This document shows positions 8,791 to 17,471 of a DNA stretch of 48,766 nt, piece by piece (the first letter of the stretch is position 1; each line of letters begins with the position of its first letter). The translations under genes and the position numbers were made by a program. Where the stretch lies: the NCBI GenBank assembly GCA_007116145.1, contig SKJB01000018.1, forward strand, positions 1 to 48,766, given 5' to 3'. This DNA comes from Limnochordia bacterium (GTDB taxonomy: Bacteria > Bacillota > Limnochordia > Darwinibacteriales > DTU012). The notes beneath the pieces are model-generated. The model was not told the DNA's origin. It ran no database searches and saw only the letters and a list, made by a program, of their open reading frames with translations.

Positions 8791-9561
8791 TTAGAAAGAC
8801 CACTTCACACCAATCGCATGTTGATTACGATGCCAACTATAATCCACACCATAGTGACCTTGATGATACGTAGTTCCAAAAGACCACGGATTGGGCTCTG
8901 CTTCCATCCAACCCATGCGTAACTGCACCGAATCCATCACAGAAACTTCGACTCCTAAGCGCATTTGCTCTGCTTTTTCAAGTGTTACCATTCCAATATT
9001 ATCTAAAACTAGACCGATACCTGGCTGAATCTCCGTTGCAAATTTGACATCATGCTCATTTAGTGGCATAGAAGCCAAATTCCTAACCACTACACCGAAA
9101 CGTAGCGGCCAAGCATGACCAAGCTGAACCCCTAAATCACTTGTAAGATGATGCGAATCCTTACCAAATTGATGGTTGTAACGCAATGTCATCCCCACTG
9201 CAATATTCTCTTGCAATGCACTTGCAACCGAGTAGGAAACCGAAAAATCATTATTCTCATCGGGGAAACGAACATAGCGGACACTGAGCCCTCCAGCTCC
9301 AGTTCCGTAATCAGGCTCTGCATAGGCAATCGTGTATTCAAAACTATTTTGGTTACGAAATGCCATGTCCAGCTTGAATTGAGGGACAGCTAACACACTT
9401 AAACCCGCAGGATTAGAGTAAACAGCCATAGCATCATCTGCGCCAACAATGGCTGTTCCACCCATGCCCGTACTCCTAGTCCCCACCGCTCCGAGCACGC
9501 TGGTACTGCAAATTACTAGTAGCATGCAAGTACACCAAAAAACCATCATCTCTTTCTTCAC
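8791..9561 (-). CDS. Outer-membrane beta-barrel protein, PorV/UPF0164-like
   Basis: 256 residues with a signal peptide (VFWCTCMLLVICSTSVLGA). The mature protein opens with AVGTRSTGMGGTAIVGADDAMAVYSNPAGL, split here by description only: the pattern of a short Gly-rich N-terminus followed by NPAGL is common in PorV/UPF0164/FadL-like barrels. The body consists of alternating strands and ends in GVKWSF, with a C-terminal phenylalanine as expected for a BamA substrate. The start is GTG with GGAGGGG upstream. It sits between a second barrel protein and lptF/G, 48 nt before the latter, so it is probably in the LPS-transport operon. Its transport role, if any, is unknown. Confidence 0.65.
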   Translation of the reverse strand: MKKEMMVFWCTCMLLVICSTSVLGAVGTRSTGMGGTAIVGADDAMAVYSNPAGLSVLAVPQFKLDMAFRNQNSFEYTIAYAEPDYGTGAGGLSVRYVRFPDENNDFSVSYSVASALQENIAVGMTLRYNHQFGKDSHHLTSDLGVQLGHAWPLRFGVVVRNLASMPLNEHDVKFATEIQPGIGLVLDNIGMVTLEKAEQMRLGVEVSVMDSVQLRMGWMEAEPNPWSFGTTYHQGHYGVDYSWHRNQHAIGVKWSF

Positions 9562-9593
9562 AACAAACCCCTCCTTAGGTTAGTTAAACAGAA

Positions 9594-10238
9594 CTAAAAA
9601 AACGTTGTATAACGCAGAGCAAGCCCAAAGTACTGTAAATCAGATACGTACAGTTTCCCTTCAAGATCGGGACGAAACCGCATTATAACCCCCGTATTTA
9701 ACCCCCGACCATCATACTCTAACACCGCCGTCGTTAGGGGCAGTGCATACCCCTTTGCCCGCGAGCTGACAGTTACCGGGTTAAGCACACTGCTAATACC
9801 AGCAAAACCTTTACTATAACGCCCAGTTCCTAATCCAAAATGACCACGTAATCCCGGCAAACCTATTTGCCTACTACCAACGATATAGTAGTTTGCATTG
9901 CTATTTGATGCTGTTAAGCCAACAGCCACTGCCGGCCAACGATCTTCATCCAAGAGCAACACTTTTAAGTTTCCGATCAAATCGGGGCTTTTACTAAAAA
10001 CCCTAGATGTTATGGTGACTTCTACTCCATGTAAAACACCAAGTCCAAGTGAGGCATAACTCCTACCATTAAAATGATTATAGGAAGATACTAATTCTCC
10101 TTCTTCTAATGTAGCCGCAGTAGAAATTTTAAGTAATCCTGTTGCATTAGTAATGGCACAAGCCTGACCATAACAAACAGAAACCAACATAAGTACACTA
10201 ATAATAGCAACACTTAGCTTTCGGTATACATTTTTCAA
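9594..10238 (-). CDS. Putative exported outer-membrane protein, YjbH-like
   Basis: 214 residues with a clear signal peptide (LSVAIISVLMLVSVCYGQACA). The rest alternates short amphipathic strands (GLGVLHGVEVTITSRVF, GLRGHFGLGTGRYSKGF) and ends in LALRYTTFF, a typical outer-membrane C-terminus. It resembles YjbH-type short barrels, but I would not insist on the family. Start is a TTG at 10238 with GGAGG nine nt upstream. It follows the terminator of the Skp cluster, so it is probably the first gene of the transcript that continues into the second barrel gene and lptF/G-lptD-lptC-lptA. Confidence 0.55.
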   Translation of the reverse strand: MKNVYRKLSVAIISVLMLVSVCYGQACAITNATGLLKISTAATLEEGELVSSYNHFNGRSYASLGLGVLHGVEVTITSRVFSKSPDLIGNLKVLLLDEDRWPAVAVGLTASNSNANYYIVGSRQIGLPGLRGHFGLGTGRYSKGFAGISSVLNPVTVSSRAKGYALPLTTAVLEYDGRGLNTGVIMRFRPDLEGKLYVSDLQYFGLALRYTTFF

Positions 10239-10324
10239 TCTAAAACCTCCATTATGCTAATAAGGCTATACATTCTCCCTTTAGACAGCATTTACCTGCC
10301 TTATCCAAGCGGTATTTGCTGGAT

Positions 10325-10352
10325 CAAAAATGAGCGGGCACAAGACCCACTC
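10325..10352 (-). terminator. Rho-independent terminator after the Skp-like cluster
   Basis: On the minus strand GAGTGGG (10346-10352) pairs with CCCGCTC (10332-10338) around a 7-nt loop, with one wobble pair, followed by ATTTTTG. The stop codon of the upstream gene (10351-10353) overlaps the base of the stem. Confidence 0.8.
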
Positions 10353-10767
10353 ACTGCAACTTCGCAATTATCTCTCTCGTGATATCCTTACCCCCAAAGC
10401 GAACTACATCCTCATCAACAACCATGTTAATATTTAACTCGTTAGCAACACTAGCAATAGCTCGATCTAATTCAATTTGAAATTGCTCTTCAAGCTCTTG
10501 ACGAAATCGGAGATACTCTGCATACACTTGTCGCTCTCGATCTGCTTGAGCCGCTTCATCTAGTCCCTCTTCGCCCGTCCGAATTTCATCCAGCAACAGA
10601 TTATATCGCTGCGATAATTCAAGGTTTAATTCTCGGGCCTTAGGACTGCCTTCGATAATCTGTCCCATATTTATAACCCCGATGATTGAGCCTTGCGGAC
10701 TCCACATAAGTAAACCAACAATTAGCAAACCTAGCAGAGCAGTTACTAGCCACGGAAGATACTTCAA
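10351..10767 (-). CDS. OmpH/Skp-like periplasmic chaperone (third of three)
   Basis: 138 residues: an N-terminal membrane anchor or uncleaved signal (LVTALLGLLIVGLLMW), a short beta element IIGVINMGQII, a helical coiled coil (SPKARELNLELSQRYNLLLDE onward), and a closing beta element INMVVDEDVVRFGG, as in Skp/OmpH. Skp trimers hold unfolded outer-membrane proteins on their way to BamA. No obvious cleavage site is seen, so it may stay membrane-anchored. Start is TTG at 10767 with AAGGTGGTGACCA upstream. It is the last gene before a terminator, and bamA lies just upstream of the cluster. Confidence 0.75.
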   Translation of the reverse strand: MKYLPWLVTALLGLLIVGLLMWSPQGSIIGVINMGQIIEGSPKARELNLELSQRYNLLLDEIRTGEEGLDEAAQADRERQVYAEYLRFRQELEEQFQIELDRAIASVANELNINMVVDEDVVRFGGKDITREIIAKLQ

Positions 10768-10797
10768 ATGGTCACCACCTTTTCAAGTTCCTCCTTA

Positions 10798-11472
10798 TTA
10801 TTCCCGACCAAGCACTGCTCTACGCAAGGCTTCTTCTCTTTTCGCTAGTTCATGTGCTAATTCTTGGTTTGCCTTAGCTACAAAATTCGTATAGTCAATT
10901 TCCATTTTCTGTTGGTACGCGTCTTCCCACGCTGCAAATTCAGCAGAAAAGTGTTTATGGTATCGCCTCGTATAATCCGAGACTCGTTGGTATAACGAGT
11001 GCTCATAGTTTTTTTGCTGCTGGTAGAGCTCGTGCTTTAACGCAGCTAGCTCTGCTGTGAGCTCGATCCGTTCATCGACTGTTAACGTCACGAACTGTAA
11101 ACGCAATTGCGTGTTAAGAATGGGATATTGATAGTCCGCTTTGAGCGTACTACGCATTCGGCTTGCCTCATGCATTAACCTCTCTCTAAACTCTTCGATC
11201 TTTACTACGAACTCCTGCTCAAACTCGAACTTTTTTTGGCTACTCTCACGGGAAATCCGCTCTTGTAGACCAGCTTTATAGTTCTCTATGCGCTGTTCAT
11301 ACCCAGCTTGCAACGTCAATATTTCGCGCTGATAATCACTAGCCAACTGTGCAGATAAAACCTTCGGTGGATGCGGCCAGTCCTCTTTTTCATTACTAGG
11401 AACTAGCCGCATTGTTAACACGAAAATGGGTAGAAGAAAGAATATACACCACCGCCAAATACTATTTCTCAC
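10798..11472 (-). CDS. Membrane-anchored coiled-coil protein between two Skp-like genes
   Basis: 224 residues with an N-terminal membrane segment (WRWCIFFLLPIFVLTM) and an almost wholly helical remainder rich in Glu, Lys, Arg and Gln (residues about 50-220). It lacks the flanking beta elements of canonical Skp, so I describe it as Skp-like by context and helix content only. Start is GTG at 11472, one nt after the stop of the first Skp-like gene, so the three genes are tightly coupled. A chaperone or spacer role in the periplasm is inference. Confidence 0.55.
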   Translation of the reverse strand: MRNSIWRWCIFFLLPIFVLTMRLVPSNEKEDWPHPPKVLSAQLASDYQREILTLQAGYEQRIENYKAGLQERISRESSQKKFEFEQEFVVKIEEFRERLMHEASRMRSTLKADYQYPILNTQLRLQFVTLTVDERIELTAELAALKHELYQQQKNYEHSLYQRVSDYTRRYHKHFSAEFAAWEDAYQQKMEIDYTNFVAKANQELAHELAKREEALRRAVLGRE

Positions 11473-11473
11473 C

Positions 11474-11887
11474 TTACTTCAAAGCATCTAGCACATTTTT
11501 TGTCAAATCAGAACCACCATATAACACTCCTAATTGATCCACAATGATTAAGAGTCCATTAGCTTTTGCCACCTCTGCAACTGCTTGCTCAATGTCGGCT
11601 GTGTATTGCATTTCTAGAATTTCAAGCTGGGTTTGATACTCCATAAATATACTTGCTTTTTCATCGTCGGTCAACTCATCAACTCTCGCATCAAATTCCT
11701 GTTGCATTACATCCCGCGCTTCAATGAGAGGCGGTGCCATATATTGGGTAAAAACTGCCTCCATATTAACAACACCAATTTCTCCATTCCCTTTGCCTTG
11801 TACCGATGTGACAACGAAACCTGCTACTGTTAGTACTGCTAAAACTATAACAAGAATGATTCCTACTGATCGTTTTTCTTTTAACAA
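11474..11887 (-). CDS. OmpH/Skp-like periplasmic chaperone (first of three)
   Basis: 137 residues with an N-terminal hydrophobic segment (SVGIILVIVLAVLTVAGFVV), then GEIGVVNMEAVF, a central coiled coil, and a C-terminal ANGLLIIVDQLGVLYGG segment, the usual Skp/OmpH order. Start is TTG at 11887 with AAAGGAGGG seven nt upstream. It heads the three-gene cluster behind its own candidate promoter, just after the bamA terminator. The likely role is delivery of unfolded barrel proteins to BamA. Confidence 0.78.
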   Translation of the reverse strand: MLKEKRSVGIILVIVLAVLTVAGFVVTSVQGKGNGEIGVVNMEAVFTQYMAPPLIEARDVMQQEFDARVDELTDDEKASIFMEYQTQLEILEMQYTADIEQAVAEVAKANGLLIIVDQLGVLYGGSDLTKNVLDALK

Positions 11888-11929
11888 AGAAATACCCTCC
11901 TTTAATCGTTATTATTACGAACAATTGCT

Positions 11930-11958
11930 ATTATAACAATTCTTCTCACCCTATGCAA
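11930..11958 (-). promoter_or_regulatory. Candidate sigma-A promoter of the Skp-like cluster
   Basis: On the minus strand TATAAT (11930-11935) has a 17-bp spacer to TTGCAT (11953-11958). The -10 is perfect and the -35 weak. It lies between the bamA terminator and the first Skp-like gene. Confidence 0.55.
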
Positions 11959-11961
11959 ATC

Positions 11962-11994
11962 CAAAAATACCCAGGGAGGTTTCTCCCTGGGTAT
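11962..11994 (-). terminator. Strong rho-independent terminator after bamA
   Basis: A perfect 12-bp stem (11967-11978 with 11983-11994, ATACCCAGGGAG and its complement) with a 4-nt loop, followed on the minus strand by a short U-tract. Confidence 0.92.
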
Positions 11995-12012
11995 AGCAGT
12001 GCACAATACTTC

Positions 12013-13746
12013 TTAGAATGTTTGGCCGAAACCAAAGTAGAACTGTCCTTGCCGTTTATCCTCTTCTTCGTTATAACCAAATCCATAATCAAGGCGTAAC
12101 ATCCCAATTGGAGTATCCACGCGAACTCCCAAACCATAGCTATTTAACAACTCTGTTAGATTAATTTCTTCGCCATCTTCCCATGCTTTACCCCAATCAG
12201 TAAAAGCGACGCCTTGCACCTTGTCAATAATAGGGAAGCGTAATTCTGCATTCATCACAAACATTTTATCACCCGTTAAACCGTCCGCACCGTGGTTATA
12301 ACCACGTAACGACTCAGAACCCCCAATTCGGAAAAGCTCACTTTCTTCTAAGGTACCGCTTAGTAAACGCCCACCTTTACCCCGTAATGCAAAGATGTAA
12401 CCACCCTCGCGTACTTCATAGTAACGGCTATGGTCCAACTCAATTTTAGAGAAAACCGAATCTCCTCCAAGTAAGCTGGTTCCTAACTCGATATAGATAT
12501 CATTTTTATAACCTTCACTAGGATTAAATGGATGATCAGTGGTATTTGTTGCGAGACCAAGACCAATAATCCGGTTGTTATATCCATTTGCATACGCTGG
12601 TAAACCAGTTATAGCTCCTTGATATCCAATATTTTGAGCTTTTAAAGTTAATCGTCCAGTAGTAAAATCACCAAAGCGACGACCTAAAGTAAGATCAAAA
12701 CCAGTTGTGCTACGCTCACCTTCAAGCTTTTCATTATTCCCGTCTAACGCACTAATTGGCGCTTTCCGATTGTAGAGATTAGCACCGAGAGAGGTTCCTT
12801 GACTATCAATATAAGGCTCAAAGAATCCTAATTCGTAGACGCGACGATTAGCACCAATCTCTAAATAGGCATTAATCCGTTGCCCTCGACCCATAAAATT
12901 CTCTTCGGCCACGTCTAGAAAGCCAAAGATTCCTTCGACAGAACTATATCCAGCACCAAAGGTAGCAGCACCAGTCTTGCTTTCTGTTACATGAATGGTC
13001 ATGATTGTTTCATCGGGGTTCTCTCCATCATCAAAACTCCGACTAATCTCATCAAAGAAACCTAACATTAAGATCCGACGTAAGCTGTTGTTAATCTTAT
13101 TCATATCTAAAATGTCACCAGGACTAACAGATAATTCGCGCAGAATTACATGATCCATTGTTTTTTCATTTCCGTCAATCAGAATATCCTTTAGTACTGT
13201 TTCAGCCACTTCAATTTCGATTATGCCATCGTCATCTGCTTTTAAGTCTGTTGGTCGTAAGGCAATGCCGTACTCCATTAACACCCAATCAGGTAAGAGG
13301 CGTACATCATCTAACAACGCGTTAACATTGAGTACTTCACCAGGGCGGACCTGCATTTGCTGCTTAAATTCATGAATCGGTATCCGAGTCGCACCCTTAA
13401 AAACAATATCTCTTACAACAGGGTTTTCGTCGACAGAAAAAATAATTTTTACACCACCAGGAGTTAATTCAAAGTTAGCGGTTACGTCATAAAAATAACC
13501 AAGATGATAAATCGCATCCATATCATCAAGAATGTCCTGTTCAACAATGGGATTCTCTAATTTCGTCTTCTGAATAGCTGTTTGAATAAGTTCCGTATCA
13601 ATTTTATTATTTCCACGCACTACAATAGCTTTAATAATTGGTGCATTCCCATCATCTTGTGCAAAACCTATACCTACAGCACCTAGCAATACAGCGAAAA
13701 GTAAAACGAAAACCATTTTTACAGCAATTATCTTATTCCATTTCAT
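12013..13746 (-). CDS. bamA: Outer-membrane protein assembly factor BamA (short form, three POTRA domains)
   Basis: 577 residues: signal peptide ending at GFAQ, about three POTRA domains (residues roughly 36-105, 107-182 and 184-255), then a 16-strand-type Omp85 barrel. The L6 loop motif appears as IGGSESLRGYNHGADG (family consensus VRGF/Y), and the protein ends in FYFGFGQTF. BamA folds and inserts barrel proteins in the outer membrane; E. coli BamA has five POTRAs and about 810 residues, so this is a reduced form. ATG start with AGGAGG upstream. It follows tamB by about 130 nt and ends at a strong terminator. A TamA-like role is the alternative, but as the only Omp85 protein here, next to Skp and Lpt genes, BamA is the better call. 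Confidence 0.88.
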   Translation of the reverse strand: MKWNKIIAVKMVFVLLFAVLLGAVGIGFAQDDGNAPIIKAIVVRGNNKIDTELIQTAIQKTKLENPIVEQDILDDMDAIYHLGYFYDVTANFELTPGGVKIIFSVDENPVVRDIVFKGATRIPIHEFKQQMQVRPGEVLNVNALLDDVRLLPDWVLMEYGIALRPTDLKADDDGIIEIEVAETVLKDILIDGNEKTMDHVILRELSVSPGDILDMNKINNSLRRILMLGFFDEISRSFDDGENPDETIMTIHVTESKTGAATFGAGYSSVEGIFGFLDVAEENFMGRGQRINAYLEIGANRRVYELGFFEPYIDSQGTSLGANLYNRKAPISALDGNNEKLEGERSTTGFDLTLGRRFGDFTTGRLTLKAQNIGYQGAITGLPAYANGYNNRIIGLGLATNTTDHPFNPSEGYKNDIYIELGTSLLGGDSVFSKIELDHSRYYEVREGGYIFALRGKGGRLLSGTLEESELFRIGGSESLRGYNHGADGLTGDKMFVMNAELRFPIIDKVQGVAFTDWGKAWEDGEEINLTELLNSYGLGVRVDTPIGMLRLDYGFGYNEEEDKRQGQFYFGFGQTF

Positions 13747-13875
13747 TCCTGTGCCTCCTGACTTATAGATGGACTATAACAATTATATTGCAAGTAACCC
13801 TGTCTCTACGTACTTTCTACTTCTGGTTACAGATTCCTCCCTCGCTGCGTGGGTATTTGTTGTATATCTTGGAAT

Positions 13876-16800
13876 TTAAAACCTTTTCAGTGCCTCTATC
13901 CGTAGACGCTTCGTGCCTAATTGGTCGAAACTGGTATTTATTGTGACACTTGGGTGTAATTGGTACTCCAATTCCAAGGCCGCTTTACGCTCCTCGGAGA
14001 AAAAATTCCGCTGGTAGGTAACGTACAGATCATCCCATAGATATTTCCCCAATGAAAGACCAATATCACGTCTTGGTAAACTAGGTGCAATACGAACAAG
14101 ATCGAAATCAAGCGATTGCTGAATCGCACGCTCCACCCCTCCCATAAAACGACTAGCTTGCCCCGACATAATCTCCCATAGTTCCAAAGAAGAAAGACCC
14201 GCACCACCAAGGGTCTGTAAGGCCTTTGGCCAATTCAAAAGAGCTAGCAGCTCTGACTCTTGCAAAGGGGGATCGGAAACTAGCGATACACTCAGTGAGT
14301 CAATCTCCCCTGTAATCAGTAAACCAATCCGTAAATTATCCAAGTGTTTTTCGCCATGAAGACGTAACCATGGAGACTGCGCCCAATCTGGAAACTCAAC
14401 GTTTCCCTGGGTTATCAAAAAGTCTGTTCCTAAATAGTTAATTTGACCATCCGTGATTAGTACATCACCGCGGATGAGCGGATCGGCTACAGCACCAGTT
14501 ATTCGTAATCTAGTTTGAGACATAACATCAATTCCAGGACCGATAATCCGGAGACCAGGAGTAATAATCCCTACATCCAACAAGGGGTTCAATCTTAGTT
14601 CTCCCACACCACCCTGAAGCTGCGTTACGAAAAATCGCCCTCTGTCTACTTGGACCTGACCTGTAATTTCTGGTTGCAGCCAATCATTGCTAATAAAAAA
14701 CTGTCCATTGGCCATACCATGCAGTGGTCCGTCAATTAGTACTAGGTCATCGATTAGTACGTTCATTGTAAGTTGCTGCTGTGCAAACGTAACTACACCA
14801 TTCGTGCTGATTCTACCCTTGCGACCAAAGTCGAATAAGGTACTAATGTATGCTTGGGTGTTCAAAAAATCAACTTCTACAGTACCCGTACTCATTTTCG
14901 CTAAAAAGGGAAGCTGATAATTAAGATCAGTCAGGTGCAATTTCCCTGTTAAATCTGGGTTTCCTAAGGTTCCTTGCACCTTAAGATTACCTTCAATCAT
15001 TCCACAGATATCTGCTTTATAACTAGCAGGAATTACTACCTGTAAATCTAAGGGGAGTTGTGGCCACCCTTTAGTCCAGAGAGTTTCTAGTGGGCCTACA
15101 CTTCCGTGAACTAACAATTCGGCTTGGTCCTCTACCACATACAAAGGTTCAAAATGAGCAACTCCATGACGAAAGTGAATGCTTGTATTTAGGGCATCAA
15201 ATCCATAAGAACCCCATACTACTTCGCTTACTAGTAGCTGGGTATGACCGTTGAACGCAAGCCATGGACCATTAATCGCAGCTTTAAACACAATATTCCC
15301 AGCAACTTCTTGCGGCAATTGCAAATATTCACCAATAACCACTAGAGGAAGATCAGTACCTTCAACACTTAACTCTAATTGGTCTGGGGTAAGTGAACCC
15401 ATCGCTATTAGCATACCATTTCCTATCTCAAGTCGCAACCGGTTTATATCAATTCGTTCCTTGAGAATCAGTAAATCTAACGATCCAACTCCTGGATATC
15501 CCTGAATGTCTCCATTCATCAGTTCGAGAAACAAGCGACCCTCTAGATGTGCTAAATCACCAGTCAAACTCATATATCCCTCTAATTCACCATCAAAGGG
15601 CTGATTGAATGCTATCCCGACCAAGGGAAAAATCTCCTTTACTCGTCCACGCATAAGCTTAATATGCAGATCAAAGTTAAGCGGATGCAAATCAACCAAC
15701 CCGAGAATTTGATACTGTGAGTCGACTCCGACTAAGTCCAGATTCAGTATTTCCAACGTATGAAAACCAATCACTATATCACCTGACGCTTCTGTAAAGC
15801 GATACTCATCCCATTGTGGATCGCGCACTTTCATCGCACCGCGTACATTTTGGCCATCGCGTTGAATCTGACCACTAAAATCCAGCAAACCCTGGAATGG
15901 TTGTCCTCCAACCGAGAGTAGCCCAAGATCGATTCCCTGGATATTAAGATCGCCATCCCAGAAACCTAGAACATCGCGACGACCAGCAAAAGCTAGTGTT
16001 CCATTAAAGAGCTTTGCCGCAACATTACCATGAAGGGAAGTCCCATCCCAGTTTAGTTCCGCTTGCCCAGAAAGTGGGGGTGCTGACCAAGCTTGCCCTT
16101 GCACCATCCCTTCTGTCAAATCAATGGTGGCTGCACCCTGCAAAGCATTAATTGGTCCCCAAATTGTGGCAGCGACATTAAAATTACCCTCTAGCGGAAA
16201 ATCTCCTGGGATATTTAGCTGGATCTGTTCTAGTGTAATATGTGCAAACAGGCCTTCCTGATCAAAATGGCCATTCACAGACTGTCGATGGGAATTCTGA
16301 TCCCACTGTAGCTCATAGACGACCTGGTTATCACTAAAGGTAGTCTTAAGAGCCAGGTTATGCAGTGAATTGTCATAAATAGAAGCTTCACTCATCCAAA
16401 GGGTAGCAGCGATTTTTGGCGTATTCCAGCCTTCAGACATATCCCAAGCTAATTGTCCGACCCCACGAACCTGATTAAGGACGTGAGATAAAGCCCTGTC
16501 ACCAAAGAAGGCAATTACTGCGTCAACACCAATATTACGGATCACTCCAAACGTCGAGAATTCATCCACACTTACACCACTACCACTAAGCCAAACATCC
16601 GCCATTCCCCAGTTAAACTTAGCATAGTCGAGTATCCATTCGGATTCACTGCGCTGAAAAAACATCGCAAAGTCATCAATTTGATAACCTGCCCATTGTA
16701 ATGTAGAACTCTGTATGGCACCTTGTATGCGAAAGTCTTGAGCTGCCACATGCTCCCAGGTTATTTCACTGGCAAGTTCAAGCTCCGGGTAATGAAAATG

Positions 16801-17355
16801 TCCATGACCGCGCATTGGATATCCGCTGGACATATCGATGGCATGTTCAAAGCGCAGTGATCCCACGGTTCCTTTAGCGATCCAATGTTTCCCTGTTTCA
16901 AGCTGTCCATCCCATAGAAAGTCGAGGATGTCGCTAGCGTGGTACGGCTTCAGAAAATCAGGTGTTAACACGCGAATCGAGCCCGCGACAACACGAATTT
17001 TTACTTTTGGTAACCCGCTAAGCAACAAGTCTTCCCACACCTGCTGATAGATCCCATATACGTCTAAAGGCTCAGCGCTTTGAAACGCAACTGTCGCATC
17101 CGTCAGTGTAACCTGTACTCCTTGCCAAGTAACCTGGAGCGCTACCTGACTTGTAAAACGCAGACCTGGTTGTTCATAACTTACATCTGTCAGCACAAGA
17201 CCCTCGCCTGGAACGAAACGAGCTGTCGAAAGCTCCAAACCAGGATATGTATGAAACACACGCCGAATCAGGCGTTCTTGAATGGGATGCCAACTCCATA
17301 GAATAACTAGCAGACTAAGTATACTTAGGGTCCAGAGAATACGAGAAAACCTCAA
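13876..17355 (-). CDS. tamB: TamB/DUF490 (AsmA-like) inter-membrane bridge protein
   Basis: 1159 residues: one N-terminal membrane anchor (ILWTLSILSLLVILWSW), then a very long beta-rich region of AsmA/TamB repeats, and a C-terminal DUF490 domain (segments such as VQVDRGRFFVTQLQGGVG and GDVLITDGQINYLGTDFLITQGNVEFPDW are each typical patterns of this domain). The C-terminus ends RLRIEALKRF. TamB-type proteins span the periplasm as hydrophobic grooves and are linked to phospholipid transport to the outer membrane. Start is TTG at 17355 with GTGGAGGG upstream. It precedes bamA, the usual pairing in diderm Firmicutes. Confidence 0.9.
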   Translation of the reverse strand: MRFSRILWTLSILSLLVILWSWHPIQERLIRRVFHTYPGLELSTARFVPGEGLVLTDVSYEQPGLRFTSQVALQVTWQGVQVTLTDATVAFQSAEPLDVYGIYQQVWEDLLLSGLPKVKIRVVAGSIRVLTPDFLKPYHASDILDFLWDGQLETGKHWIAKGTVGSLRFEHAIDMSSGYPMRGHGHFHYPELELASEITWEHVAAQDFRIQGAIQSSTLQWAGYQIDDFAMFFQRSESEWILDYAKFNWGMADVWLSGSGVSVDEFSTFGVIRNIGVDAVIAFFGDRALSHVLNQVRGVGQLAWDMSEGWNTPKIAATLWMSEASIYDNSLHNLALKTTFSDNQVVYELQWDQNSHRQSVNGHFDQEGLFAHITLEQIQLNIPGDFPLEGNFNVAATIWGPINALQGAATIDLTEGMVQGQAWSAPPLSGQAELNWDGTSLHGNVAAKLFNGTLAFAGRRDVLGFWDGDLNIQGIDLGLLSVGGQPFQGLLDFSGQIQRDGQNVRGAMKVRDPQWDEYRFTEASGDIVIGFHTLEILNLDLVGVDSQYQILGLVDLHPLNFDLHIKLMRGRVKEIFPLVGIAFNQPFDGELEGYMSLTGDLAHLEGRLFLELMNGDIQGYPGVGSLDLLILKERIDINRLRLEIGNGMLIAMGSLTPDQLELSVEGTDLPLVVIGEYLQLPQEVAGNIVFKAAINGPWLAFNGHTQLLVSEVVWGSYGFDALNTSIHFRHGVAHFEPLYVVEDQAELLVHGSVGPLETLWTKGWPQLPLDLQVVIPASYKADICGMIEGNLKVQGTLGNPDLTGKLHLTDLNYQLPFLAKMSTGTVEVDFLNTQAYISTLFDFGRKGRISTNGVVTFAQQQLTMNVLIDDLVLIDGPLHGMANGQFFISNDWLQPEITGQVQVDRGRFFVTQLQGGVGELRLNPLLDVGIITPGLRIIGPGIDVMSQTRLRITGAVADPLIRGDVLITDGQINYLGTDFLITQGNVEFPDWAQSPWLRLHGEKHLDNLRIGLLITGEIDSLSVSLVSDPPLQESELLALLNWPKALQTLGGAGLSSLELWEIMSGQASRFMGGVERAIQQSLDFDLVRIAPSLPRRDIGLSLGKYLWDDLYVTYQRNFFSEERKAALELEYQLHPSVTINTSFDQLGTKRLRIEALKRF

Positions 17356-17376
17356 AGTTAGCCCTCCACTTAAGAG

Positions 17377-17404
17377 TAGTTATCATAACTATTCCTCTTT
17401 TATA
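17377..17404 (-). promoter_or_regulatory. Possible tamB promoter -10 with adjacent palindrome
   Basis: The minus strand reads TATAAA (17399-17404), with no convincing -35. Just downstream is a perfect 7-bp dyad, TAGTTAT-C-ATAACTA (17377-17391), which would overlap the transcription start. It could be an operator. Low confidence. Confidence 0.3.
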
Positions 17405-17471
17405 GCAGGGTTTCCTGTAAGAATGCAGCGAAAACAGCTGGTAATTACTGTCACTAAGAGGTTTCGTCTTG

